Source: Orientallactaga sibirica | Lineage: Eukaryota; Chordata; Mammalia; Rodentia; Dipodidae | NCBI GenBank assembly: GCA_036365145.1 | Contig: JAEOAD010002235.1 | Span: forward strand, 1 to 64,000 | Length of the DNA stretch: 64,000 bases | Direction: 5' to 3' | The notes under the pieces: model-generated | The model's database searches: none | Told to the model about the DNA's origin: nothing | Seen by the model: only the letters and a program-made list of their open reading frames with translations | Part shown: piece by piece, positions 42,967 to 54,149 of the stretch | Position numbering within the stretch: position 1 is the first letter of the stretch | How the letters are laid out: every line of letters begins with the position of its first letter | Made by a program: the position numbers and the translations under genes

Positions 42967-43456
42967 TGAAAGGACAAAGACAAACTTAACCAATGATTGA
43001 CTAATGTGACTCCATTTTGTGTACTCTGCCATCTTGGACTTAACTCCTCACCCAACCTTAGTTCCAGGAAAAGCCACAAAAAATTTCCCCTTGACATGGA
43101 GAACCAATCAGCTTCTACCTCCTGACAAAAATAACCTTGAAGGTTGTTGATTTCCTGACATTGCAACTAGCATGAGGGCTTCCACAAATCACGTTAAAGG
43201 TCACCCTGTACTCCCTATGTAAAATGTCCTTGAAGATGGTTTATGGTATGGTAAACATGCTTTAAGCTGCTTGTGGTATTTTCCTTTAAAAAAACTCTAT
43301 CCCTCGATCCCTGGGGGTCACAGTTCCAGCTCCCGAAGCTGACTGCTTCCCTGGTCAACCGGTTTTGTTTTCCTTAGCTTTAATAAAATTTTTTATAATT
43401 TTGAGCTCAAACTCCCAACTCTGTCTCCATTACTGCTCAATTCTCGGACCCTAACA
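42967..43456 (+). mobile_element. 3' LTR of provirus 2
   Basis: Same start and end as the 5' copy and the same 490-bp length; AATAAA at 43382-43387. By eye roughly 50 substitutions and a few 1-base gaps separate the pair. Confidence 0.92.
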
Positions 43457-43797
43457 GAAATTCAGCTATCTCTATATCCTTAATAACATTCAATATTACA
43501 GAATGCCCAAAATGCAACACTAACTGCAAGTAAAACAACCCCTGGAGATCCCCTACTTCTTAACCTTGTTCCAGATTCATAATCAATCCCAATTTGTAAC
43601 AACTTCAGGTCCACTTTTACTCCCTCTTCAAAGAAAAATAAATTTTGAAATGCATGCCTTCTCTTAGTCTGCTTATTAGCCTGAGTCAGGGCATCTGTCT
43701 TAGTCAAGTTAGAAATCAGAAATATACATGAAGAGACATTTACTGATAAGGATATATTGATGCTAAGTAGTCACATGAAAAGATATTCAATGTAATT
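43457..43797. other. Unassigned flank
   Basis: No repeat or gene recognised between provirus 2 and a B1 fragment. Confidence 0.5.
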
Positions 43798-43876
43798 TAG
43801 CTGGGCATAGTGGTACACATGTTTAATTGAGCACTCAGGAAGTTGAAACAGGAGGATCCTGGCTCAAAGCCCTTTT
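43798..43876 (+). mobile_element. B1-like SINE fragment
   Basis: 'agctgggcatagtggtacac' and 'gcactcaggaagttg' are the left half of a B1; the right half is lost. Confidence 0.75.
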
Positions 43877-43949
43877 TGTCAAGTTTTTTCCCTCGTCTGG
43901 CTGTTTCTGTTCAGGTCTTCCTGATGTAGGGCTATTGCCTTAATTGCCT

Positions 43950-44520
43950 CCCTATCTCATTTCCTCAGGTGCATGGGGAAAGGGGAATCCATCGCTCTCC
44001 AAGGGCACTCCCCAAATCCTGATGACCTCTTCAGACTTCTGCAGGGGAATACAATATTAGACTTCCCCTTCCTCCACCTCCCCAACCTCCAAGTGCTCCA
44101 CCTAGTAGCCTAGAGGGCAGACACAGGCTCCACCTGCGTGCCATTCCAGCCTGCCAAGGAGGTTCCAGGCCTGTCACCTGCCCCCTGGCTGTGCTCAGCT
44201 TCCTCTGCAGCCCGAACCCACTCCACACAGGAGCCGCTAGTGCTCAAACTCAGGGGCGCCATGGCTACATCGCAGGGTACCATGGGTTGCAGCCACCAAG
44301 GCTGCTGGGGGCTCGTTCAGGGCGGAAGCATCCTCAGTACCCTATGGCCGCAAAGCCTACCGCCGCCCCTCTTGGTAGAACTACTAGCCGTAGGTGCAGG
44401 CAGTGCACCACACATCCGGGTCACCGGCGCCTGTCTTGCTCTGTGCTGCCCTCTGCGGGAGGAAGGTGGTAATAGCAGCGACAGTCCATTAGTACAGACT
44501 CATCTCTTTTCGTAAATGCA
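43950..44520. other. GC-rich block of unknown origin
   Basis: GC-rich sequence with more CpG than its surroundings, peaking at about 44250-44450. Plus frames of 125 (44138-44515) and 93 codons (44191-44472) overlap. The first contains an internal 'gccgccATGG'-like start context at about 44260. Neither product is recognised. It may be an exon, a decayed pseudogene or a CpG-rich regulatory patch. Confidence 0.3.
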
Positions 44521-44754
44521 ATAGAGAAACCAGGCTACACCTTCAACTTTTTTCTCAGAAATACCCTCTACTAAAGAAGTCAAATTTGTCACTTAGAATT
44601 TCCATTTTACATGAAACTAGAACACAATTTGATGACGTTATTTGCCACTTTATAAGAAAGATTGCCTGTGGCAATGAGGAGTTGGCTCAGTGGGTAACAG
44701 CATTTGCTGCTAAAACATGAGGCAATCTGGGCTTCTTCCATTAGAAACTCAGTT

Positions 44755-44985
44755 TCTGGGGCTGGGAAGGTGGTTCAGCAATTAAAATCACTTGCTTGCA
44801 AAGCCTACAAGCCTGGGTTCAAGTCTCAAGCACTCTTGTAAAGCCATACACAAAAAGTGGCACAAGTGGCTGGCATTTTCTTGCAGTGGCAAAAGAGCCT
44901 GGTATGCATGTGCACACACATGCGTGTCCACACACATGCACACACAACACAAATAAGTAAAAGTTAAAAAAAATAAACTTGCAGT
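44755..44985 (+). mobile_element. DIP-like SINE with CA-rich tail
   Basis: 'ggggctgggaaggtggttcag' head; the usual CT tail is replaced by ACACAC/CATGCA sequence. Confidence 0.75.
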
Positions 44986-45059
44986 TTCTGTTTATAATCT
45001 AATTTCAAAGTTACCTCCACATCTTAGGCATTTGTTACAGTAACATACCCACATTTTGA

Positions 45060-45405
45060 TTCCAAACATCCATGTAAATTTGAGTTCTATAGAGAAATAG
45101 AATCAACACTAGATAGATATATACATGATAGCTAGACAGATGATAGATTGACTTATAGATTTTAAGGAATTAGTTCATAAGATTATGGACTCTATATAAG
45201 TGAAAAATCTGCAGGGTCGGTCTATAGACTGGAAACTGAGGGAAGAGTTGCAGTTCAGGTCCAAAGGCAATCTGCTAGAAGAATTACTTCCCACTTTGGG
45301 AAGTCAATCTTTGTTCCAGCAAAGCTGTTAGCTGATTGGAAAATGCCCACTCATATCATGAAATATACTATGCTTTACTCAACATGTACCAATTTGAATG
45401 CAAAT
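45060..45405 (+). repeat. Probable ancient mammalian repeat
   Basis: 'tatagagaaatagaatcaac', a GATA-type run, 'aaggaattagttcataagat' and 'aaatctgcagggtcggtc' follow a block order I associate with an old mammal-wide repeat, family not named. Confidence 0.35.
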
Positions 45406-45407
45406 TT

Positions 45408-45572
45408 CAGAGCTGGAGAGACAATTCAGTGGTTAAAAGTTACTTGCTTGCAAAACCTGCCAGCTCGGGTTTGCTTTCCCAGCAACAACAGGAAAGCCTG
45501 AAGCCAAAAGTGATTCAAGCATCTAGCAGTGAGGAAACTTTGCATGCCCATTCACACAAATAAAAAATATTT
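45408..45572 (+). mobile_element. DIP-like SINE
   Basis: 'agagctggagagacaattcag' head. The 3' half is shortened and ends 'acacaaataaaaa'. Confidence 0.78.
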
Positions 45573-45690
45573 TAGCCGGGCGTGGTGGCGCACGCCTTTA
45601 ATCCCAGCACTCGGGAGGCAGAGGTAGGAGGATCACCGAGAGTTCGAGGCCACCCTGAGACTCCATAGTGAATTCCAGGTCAGCCTGATG
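45573..45690 (+). mobile_element. B1-type SINE, well preserved
   Basis: 'gccgggcgtggtggcgcac' with its CpGs intact, so among the youngest B1 copies here. It is cut after 'aggtcagcctg'. Confidence 0.9.
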
Positions 45691-45788
45691 GCAATTTTAT
45701 TTTTAATATAAAAATTCAGAATAATCTTCATTCAAATATCTGGGCAACTTGGCTCACTTAAGTTGACACATAAAATTAACCACTACAG

Positions 45789-45955
45789 GGCTGGAGAGAT
45801 GGCTTAGTGGTTAAGGTGTTTGCCTGCAAAGTCAAAGGACCCGGGTTTGATTATCCAGGACTCACATAAGCCATATGCACAAGGGTGTGCATGCATCTGG
45901 AGTTTGTTTGCAGTGGCTGGAGGCCCTGACACATCCATCCTTTCTCTCTCTCAAA

Positions 45956-46009
<54 letters not shown>

Positions 46010-46013
46010 TAAA
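45789..46013 (+). mobile_element. DIP-like SINE with (AAAT)n tail
   Basis: Full head and body; the tail is about 12 AAAT units. 'taaccactacag' precedes it (45778) and recurs after it (46016). Confidence 0.92.
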
Positions 46014-46025
46014 AATAACCACTAC

Positions 46026-46176
46026 AGCTGGGCGAGGTCATCCACACCTTTAATCCCAGCACTCAGGAGGCTGAGGTAGGAGGATCACTGTGAGTTCAAG
46101 GCCAGTCTGAGACTACATAACGAATTCTGGGTCAGCTTGGGCTAGAGCAAGATCCTACCTCAAAAAGTCAAAGAAA
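46026..46176 (+). mobile_element. B1-type SINE
   Basis: 'gctgggcgaggtcatccac' to 'agatcctacctcaaaaag'; 'taatcactaca' follows it (46183), a second reuse of the same target sequence. Confidence 0.9.
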
Positions 46177-46189
46177 AAATTAATCACTA

Positions 46190-48060
46190 CAAATGCTTTC
46201 TGCATATACCACCTGGGATGTTGCTTTAGCTGTGGGAACTCTCCAAGTTAGGAGAAATAGAGGCAAGTCTTACAGACAGCTTTTCAGAGAGCTGCCCAGT
46301 TGACTTGAAATATACAACTACAATTCTTTCAAAATAAGGCCTGTACCAATACTTATGACTTTTGCAACCTGCATTATGAATCTTCATGTCTGCTGCCAAC
46401 TCCTGAGGCATGAGGATGATAAGAAAGCTACTTAAAGTGCCACAGCACTCTCTTTCTGATGTGACATAGCTTATTTAATCATTGAACTTTTTTCTCTTGG
46501 TCATTGTAAAATTTTGACTACATTTCAGAGTTCTGGGAGTGTTAAGACTAATAGTTCTTTCCAGCTTATAAATTGCTCTTAAAGGACAAGACTTCAGAGC
46601 TCACATTGCTGACATTTTGAGTGGTACCATTCCCCAAATTAAACCATTTTGCAGGATCACTAAAAGCATCAGGAGGTGTGCTTACTGCATCTACTGTGCT
46701 TAATGGAAAAGCTCATCCTGGCCCTGCTTTAGTAATCAAAATGTCAAGTGCATTCTTGGCTCAGCTTCCAGATGTATGATCTTGGTCAAAAGTCCCAACA
46801 AGTCTTACGGCCACTTTCTGTTTTTCTACTTGGTTCTATGAATTAATGTAAAATTTCAAAAGGATGATTTGTAAAAGTTCTCAGACTAGAACTAGGGCTC
46901 AAAAATGTAGTTCTAATCCCTTCTTCTCATGTTCAAATCTTCCTTGACCCTTTTATTTTTCTTTTTTGTAGGAAATAATCTGTGATTTTTCTACAGAGGA
47001 AGTTTGTGGCTGGTAATGGCTGAAAAAACTTACTTCTAACACAGGGTTTGCACTCTCTAGAAGGACATTATTAATCTGCTGAATTAAACTTTCTTGATAG
47101 AATTGAAGGATTCATTGTTTTGAGGAGGGGCATAGTTTTGGAAAGATAATTCTTTTTTCTCTTTTGCAAATGTTTTGGTGAGGAAAGATCACTAGTATAT
47201 ACCAGTATTTCAGTCTTCCAGGCAGTATCCTTTTTTAACAGAGAATATATTTGACAAGTTATATCACTAAGATGCCTATGTAAATATTAACTATCTTCAG
47301 GTAGTGAGTTGTGTGGTCTGGAGAACATCAGACCTTCCTTTACTCATCCATTGAATGTGGACAATGAAAATGAAAGGTGTAAGTGGTTTACAAACTCAAA
47401 CTTGACCACTATGAGACAAGAATTATTAATGTACATATTTACAGTTATACAACCTTAGCTATCAGCAAGTAAATGTTTCTCACAAAATAATTGCTTGGAT
47501 ACTGTGTCAACACAAGAATCTTGTCTTATGTTTATACCTTCAGCTTCTTCTAGGTAGACTTTCACTATAAAACATCTCCTATTATGAATAATGGACACCC
47601 AAAATTGAAAAAAATTCAAGTACAATTTCACACATAATTTTTGTGAAACTTGTTTTATACTAGCCTTCATTTCAAAACCACGACAGCATCCTACAAAGAT
47701 GAGGAACTGGTATCATTATTCTAAATATATTAGCTACATAATACATAAAGTATCATATATAAGTATAAAAGTATACAATATAATAGTTTTATATAAATAA
47801 AGTGATGATATTGTAAAGAAAAGCCAGTAAGAATTAAGAGTCATTTATAAGTGAGAAATGAGTTGGTTTGGCATTAACACACACAAGTAATGTGTCATAG
47901 TTTTCTGCAAAATCTAATTGAATAATCTTCTGTCCTAGTATTCAATATCTCTTGAGATAACCTACTGTTCCTTTTGTCTTAGGGTACCATCATGGAATTT
48001 AGTAACTAGTCATGACCTGTCTAGTATTACTCTCTACTTGATGCTTACATTTAAGTTTAA
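46190..48060. other. Repeat-poor, AT-rich unassigned stretch
   Basis: Nearly 1.9 kb with no repeat I can name and no frame over 71 codons. Perhaps ancient decayed repeats or unique intronic sequence. Confidence 0.5.
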
Positions 48061-48064
48061 GTAC

Positions 48065-48240
48065 CATTGAGAGTTCAGTATATGCCAGACACCATATTAA
48101 AAGTTATTTATTTAATCCTTAAATAATCCTGTTAAGTGACTTTTTAAAAATTTTTAATACTACAGATCAGAAAAAGTAATATCTAAAGAGATTACATGAT
48201 CTGGCTATAGCAAAACTAAAACAAATGAGCATGAAAGTGG
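48065..48240 (+). mobile_element. MIR element
   Basis: 'cagtatatgccagacaccat', 'ttatttaatccttaaataa' and 'ctacagatcagaaaaagt' keep the MIR order. Confidence 0.7.
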
Positions 48241-48255
48241 CCATTTAAAAGTTGG

Positions 48256-48476
48256 TCCTAGGGCTGAACAGATGGTGTAGTGGTTAAGGTGCTTGCCTTT
48301 GAAGCCTAAGGATACATGTTTAACTCTCCAGATCCCATGTAAGCCAGATTCACAAAGATGAGGCACATGTAAGGTCGCACATGCCCACTAGTTGGTGTAA
48401 GCATCTGGAGTTTGATTTCAGTGGCTGAGGACCTGGTGCACCAATTCTCTCACTCTCTGTCTCTCTCTAAAAAAAG
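48256..48476 (+). mobile_element. DIP-like SINE (long-body variant)
   Basis: 'agggctgaacagatggtgtag' head. It contains the 'gaggcacatgtaaggtcgcac' insert also seen at 61538 and 51826. Confidence 0.85.
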
Positions 48477-48485
48477 AACTTGGTC

Positions 48486-48672
48486 CTAGGCTGGAAAGAT
48501 GGTGCAGTGGTTAATAGCACTTGCTTGCAAGTCCTGAAGGCCTGGGTTAGATTCCCCAGCACCCATATAAAGCTACATGCACAAAGTGGCACACATGAGT
48601 TCATTTGCAGTAGCACTAGGCCCTGGCACACCCATTCTCATTCTCTCTTTGAAAATAAATAAATGAAACTTT
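48486..48672 (+). mobile_element. DIP-like SINE
   Basis: 'aggctggaaagatggtgcag' head. 'aacttggtccta' precedes it and 'aactttggtcc' follows its tail, an approximate target duplication. Confidence 0.85.
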
Positions 48673-48759
48673 AAAAAAACTTTGGTCCAAAAAAAAAAAA
48701 AACCCAAAAAACAAACAAACAAACAACAACAAAAAAAAAAACCTTGGTCCTCTGAATCA

Positions 48760-49340
48760 GATTCCAATGCCTGTACCACTCCCTGTTTGTTTTCTCTCCA
48801 CATGTTGTACTATGAATTACCTTGGACTTTTGTAGGCTGAACTATGTTTTACATTGGCACTCAGTTGGTTATTGAATAAAGTATACTATGTAGAAATGAA
48901 CTCTGAGAAAACTTCAGTTGTCACCTCCTGAATTCATTGGATGTAAGATGCAGAAATATATAAGTCTATGATTTTCTTCTTTTCTGGGATGTGAATTTGC
49001 CCTTCTATACTCAACCTCTTAAAGGGTTTATCAGTTTGTAGAAAGGAAAACATAGGGTATATACAAGCAAAATAGATAATTATTTTTGTGGCCATTATAT
49101 ACAGTATTTCAGAATAATGAGACCTTAAGAGTTTGATAAATTATGACTTCCTATTCTTCTTAGAGTGCTCCTCTATGTATTGGTTCATCCATTGAATGGT
49201 GGCTGAAAATTCAGATAATCAAATAAATCTCTCACTTGCTTGGATAATTCTGTAAATTAAGAAAAAAAAGAGTACTGCTCACTTTCTATTTCTTTGAAGG
49301 ATGATACCTTCCAGCTATATTTTGTTTTTCTAAAAAAAAA
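48760..49340. other. Unassigned AT-rich sequence
   Basis: Preceded by an A/CAAA-rich run (48690-48740). Nothing else recognised. Confidence 0.5.
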
Positions 49341-49345
49341 TCTTT

Positions 49346-49509
49346 CCAGGTGTGGTGGTGCACACCTTTAATCCCAGCACTTGGAAGGCAGAGGTAGGAG
49401 GATCGCTGTGAGTGAAAAGGCCACCCTGAGACTACATAGTGAATTCCAGGTCAGCCTGGACTAGAATGAAACCCTACCTCCAGAAACTAAAAAAAAAAAA
49501 AAAAAAAAA
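49346..49509 (+). mobile_element. B1-type SINE
   Basis: 'ccaggtgtggtggtgcac' to a long A tail. 'aaaaaaaatctt' occurs before and after it. Confidence 0.92.
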
Positions 49510-49516
49510 TCTTAAC

Positions 49517-49738
49517 TGGGTGAGAGAGATGGCTTAGTGGTGGTTAAGTTCTTGTCTGTGAGCCTAAGGATCCAGGTTCAATTCCCCAGGACCCACATAA
49601 GCCAGATGCACAATGTGGCTCATACTTCTGGAGTTCATTTTCAGTGGCTGAAGGCCCTTGGTGCACTTATTTTTTTTTCTCTCTCTCTACCTGCCTTTTC
49701 CTATCTCTCCCCCCTCTCAAATAAATAAAATATTTTAA
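49517..49738 (+). mobile_element. DIP-like SINE
   Basis: 'gggtgagagagatggcttag' head, CT tail, 'caaataaataaaatatttt' end. Confidence 0.9.
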
Positions 49739-49884
49739 AAAAGCTTTACTGTACATTTAGTAGATGAGGTAGGTAAGATTGATGTACAATGGATTTTTTT
49801 TTTAAAGAAGCACATAGTTAGATTTTCCTAACACACCATCCATGAGCTAAAGTGAATAAATAAAAAAAATTTTAATGGATTTTT

Positions 49885-50119
49885 AAAAATTATTTTAATT
49901 TTGAGAGACAGAGAGGGGGAGAGAAAGAGAGAGAGAATGGTCATGCCAGGACCTTCCAGCTGCTGTGAACGCCAGACATGTGTGCCCCCTTGTGGCGCAT
50001 GTGCAGCATTGCATGCTTGCATCACTGTGTGTCTGGCAATGTGGGACCTTGAGATTCAAATTTGGGTTCTTAGGCTTTACAGGCAAGCACTTTAACTGCT
50101 AAACCACCTCTCCAACCCT
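49885..50119 (-). mobile_element. DIP-like SINE
   Basis: T-rich edge, GAGA-rich tail in reverse, and 'accacctctccaaccc' at the right. Confidence 0.9.
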
Positions 50120-50206
50120 AAAAAGATTTTTTTGCATTCCCTTTCCTGAATGTTACCACAGTACACTTAAGAATTATATCACTCATCCATCAAAAATCAG
50201 AATGAA

Positions 50207-50365
50207 GAGCCAGGTGTGGTGGCACACGCCTTTAATCCCAGCACTCGGGAGGTAGAGGTAGGAGGATCGCCATGAGTTGGAGGCCACCCTGAGAATACAG
50301 AGTGAATTCCAGGTGAGCCTGGGCTACAGTGAGATTCTGCCTCAAAAAAAGAAAAAACAAACAAA
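50207..50365 (+). mobile_element. B1-type SINE with 15-bp TSD
   Basis: 'gccaggtgtggtggcacac' head. The duplication 'aaaaatcagaatgaa' at 50192-50206 and 50366-50380 is perfect. Confidence 0.94.
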
Positions 50366-50380
50366 AAAAATCAGAATGAA

Positions 50381-51825
50381 AAAAATGTAAACTAAGCAAA
50401 ATTATAGTGAAATGTTCTGAGTAATTTTATAATTTATAATGGTAGATGTATTTTGAATTGTTTTTAACCATTTAATATAGTTTGATACTCCTAAACATTT
50501 TCTCCAAGTACATATTTTAAATTGCAGTGCAGAGTGAAGCTTTATTGACTCCATGTGTCATGTGTTTAATGCTTATATAATTAGCATTGTTTAATAAGGA
50601 AAGTTTTTTGGTTCATGACTTTACAGATTTTATTTCTGCCTTCATTACTTTTAAGCCTTTGGTGAGGTTGGATATCACAGTAGGCAATGTGTGGTAGAAC
50701 AAAGAAGTTCTTATGATAGACAGGAAGCAGATGGAATGAGAGTGGAAGGGGCTGTGGAAAAGATACACCCTTCAAAATGACTTACTTTTTCCAGGCCCTC
50801 TTACTAGTCTATCCTGTATAAATTTATCAATGATTAATCTATTGATTAAATTAGAGCCTTCATGATACAATCACCACACAAGCTAGGAAACAAGCTTTTA
50901 ACACACGAGCCTTTTGGGGGACATTTCCTATCTAAACAATAATATTCTGGCACCTGTCCTCCAAAAGCTCAATGCAGTCTCATAATACAAAATGTATTTA
51001 GATCATATGTAAAACTCCACAAAACCTTTTTTTCCTTCTTAATTTCTTGTTTTGACTATATTTGCACGTGACTCAGGATTTTTGCATATTTTTAAATCTT
51101 GGGACATATATGAATGGTTGTATATACAAACATTTTATAGTGTTGTTTTTCATATAGACCATATCTTTCAAGTACATCCTGTATTTTGACAATATTCTCC
51201 TTCTCACACAAAATCTTCATAGCTGCAACATTCATTGTTCAGAATTTTAAGTTCAAAGTATCCTCAGAGAATGATGGCCACTCTCAGTTGTGAGTCCCTG
51301 TAAAATAAAAAAGGCAAGTTATATACTTAATATATACAATAGTACATATAAACATTCACATTTCAAAAGGGAGGAATAGGGTCATAGTAAGGAATAATGA
51401 AAACAAAACAAAATCAAAACCCAGTAGGGGAAACATTAAATCATTTAATTCTATGTTTTCATTCAGGGAAATGGTAGCATAATGTAAGTTTCAACATGCT
51501 TGTTGGGGGCCCGATCTCCCAGAATAGTTGTAATGGATTAAGTTTCTATAAATCATGAATTTGGGAGGGGAAGAAAGTCATGCAAAATATGGCAACAATA
51601 GTCAGTCCTTATGGCCTTGCCATTTGTTGCCCACAGGACCTCTCCTAGGCTGCTTCTCTTCACTGCGTGTGGCTTTCCTAGGCAAATGTTTCAGGTACCT
51701 AGCATCTCTAACTTTGATTTGGCTTTCCTCGTTCCACATATCCGTTTCTGGGATGCCCAAAAAGAGTCTAACCCTGTTACATATTTCTTGGCTTCCTAGG
51801 CCTTATAAATCTTGGTGAAAACTTT
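50381..51825. other. Unassigned AT-rich stretch
   Basis: No repeat family recognised. Frames of 62-87 codons at 51555-51818 have no known domain. Confidence 0.5.
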
Positions 51826-51867
51826 GATTTTTTTTTCTTTTAGAGAGAGCATATGTGAGAGAGAGAT

Positions 51868-51898
<31 letters not shown>

Positions 51899-52100
51899 AG
51901 AGAGAGAGAGAGAAAGAGAACTGGCACACCAGGACCTCAGCTACTGCAATGGAAATCCAGATGCTTGCGCCACCTAGTGTGCGACCTTGTGCTTGCCTCA
52001 CCTTTGTGTGTCTAGCTTATATAGGATCTGGAGAGTTGAACATGGGTCCTTAGCCTTCACAGGCAAGAGCTTTAACCACTAAGCAATCTCTTCAGCCCAC
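51826..52100 (-). mobile_element. DIP-like SINE (long-body variant) with (GA)n
   Basis: A long GAGA tract (51840-51918) is the reverse of the CT tail. The body has 'cgaccttgtgcttgcctcacc' as at 7619, and the end is 'aagcaatctcttcagccca'. Confidence 0.9.
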
Positions 52101-53505
52101 TGAAAAGTTTTATTACCCAACAACTCTTGCATTCTTTGTGCCTACAAAATTAGCATCATGTGGACTAAAGTCTTTCGTCAACTCCAGCAGTAGCTGAATC
52201 CCCTTGGATCACAGCTGCAGTGGCCTCTGGGAGTCTGGATGTCTTAATGTCAAGAAATAAATTCTGAGAAAGTGTATTTAAGGTTTTTAAGGTTTTCTTG
52301 GTTTCAAAAGTACTCGTGAAGCTTAGATTTATTACAAAACTATTGGTTTTCTTTTCATCCAAAGCCTATTTCCTTTAATTACAATTATTTTTACCTCTTT
52401 AGCATCAGTCACTGTGAACTTAGCCACTATGAAATTAGCAGTGTTTTGTTTTCTTACTTTCTTATCTCACCTGAAATATTTCTCAGGCATATATGGCCCA
52501 ATAGAGCATTTCAGAAATTTGTTAAACAAAACTTTCAGTTTGCCAATGATACCTTACTCTTACTTTTTCTGACATCATTCTAATCCCTAATAACACAAAT
52601 GAATTACTATCTGAACTCCTTTCCTACCCACTCTTCCAGCTTCACACTACATATTCTTTTTTTGCTTGTGTGTGTAAGTATGTAGTGTGTGTGTATATGT
52701 TGTATGCTTATGCATGTGTTCCTATAGCGCCTCATGTTCTTGTCTGCCAAAGGGGTACACTCACCTGCAGTGATTGGAGCATGACACCAGGTTTCCTGCT
52801 CCATCATTTGTATGCCCATTCTTACATGATCCAGATTATCTTACTGATCCTGGGCTTACAAGTTTTTTCTTGAGCTCCTGAGACCCTCTGGTCTCTGCTT
52901 TCCTTGGGTTACTGATGCACATGGCCACACCTAGTTGTTTATGTACTTGGGAATAAAACTCGACCAGTCTCTCAGGCCTCCTCAGGCTCTCATTCTTGCA
53001 CAGGAAATGCTCTTAAGCACTCAGCCATTTCTGAAGCCTTAATATTCTTTCATTAGATTCATTAAAGACCACTAGAGACCATCCAGTTCAACTTCCTATC
53101 ATTTTCTTTTTCTGTTTAAAAAGCCACTTACACAATCCCTGTTTATAGTGACATTAATTCATTTGAGAGAATAGGGTTCTTCTTATGACCTAAACATATC
53201 CCATTAGGCTGCATCTCCAAACACTGTTGTATTTAGAGTTAAAATTTCCAACATAAGAGTTTTGCTGGCATGAAACTATAAGAACTCTTTGAAAAAGACT
53301 GTAGACCTCTGTACTTGCTAAAGACCTCCAGGTTTTACCTTATTCTCTCTCCCTTTTCATATCCTCTGTTATAAAAGCAAAGTTGGGATGTTTCTGTATG
53401 ACTGTTTACATCCCTGACTACCTCTTCTCTGTGGAACTCCTCCTAGAAACTGTTCTAGACACTTTTCTTTTTTTGCATGCATATAAGTGTATAGTGTGCA
53501 TGCAT
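52101..53505. other. Unassigned sequence with a weak TG-rich repeat
   Basis: 52660-53035 starts TG-rich and ends 'agcactcagccatttctgaag', possibly a decayed copy of the TG-rich rodent repeat. A second TG/ATGC run (53478-53512) abuts the LINE-1. Otherwise nothing recognised. Confidence 0.4.
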
Positions 53506-54149
53506 GTGTGTGGCAGTGACACACTCCCATGGAGCTGGCCTCCAGTCCAATTAGAGAGCAGTTGATTTCCCCAATAACAGACATGCCACTATTGCACCCG
53601 TTGGCTCATTTGGCCTGGCTGGCCAAATTTAAAGCTTGCAGTGATCACTGTTGAGTACCTTCACTGGTGTTTTCTCTCTCCCATTGAACTGCATGCAGTG
53701 TAGCTTTTTCCAACTTTCTGTCACCTGGTCCACATGGAGGAGGCTTTCAGCTCAGATCCAGCAGGATTTCTCAGTGACCTTGCCACCCAAGTATGTGTAG
53801 TCTTCAGCAATAGGGTCTTGTCAATGGCCGATAATGTTTTGGGGGTATCTGTGACTTCCCTGGCCAACAACTCACTGGAAGGTATCCCATCCCTGGCACT
53901 GGAAATTCTCTAGTAACAATCATTGTCCAGAAAAGAAGGTTTCCATATGACTTATTTATATCCTCTTAGATTGTGATTAGCCCTCCCTCCACCATTCCTT
54001 TACTCAATCTCTTCCCCTGATCTCACTTAGGCCTTTTCACCCCCATTAATCTGTTCTTCTACATATACACAATACCATCCTATTAAGTCCCCCCATCCAT
54101 TCCTTTCTATTCCCATTATATCCCCTTTCTAGATTACTGGCTTCTGCTA

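Larger units (their letters stand above)
37882..43456 (+). mobile_element. Provirus 2: gammaretrovirus-like ERV with pol deletion
   Basis: Two 490-bp LTRs, a tRNA-Pro primer site, a splice donor, gag, pro, a fragment of RT, env and a polypurine tract occur in the correct order. The flanks 'gaac' (37878-37881) and 'gaaa' (43457-43460) are probably a 4-bp target duplication with one change, the length used by gammaretroviruses. All reading frames are broken and most of RT, all RNase H and all integrase are missing. The two LTRs differ at roughly one base in ten, about twice the difference in provirus 1, so this is the older insertion if rates are equal. Confidence 0.92.
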
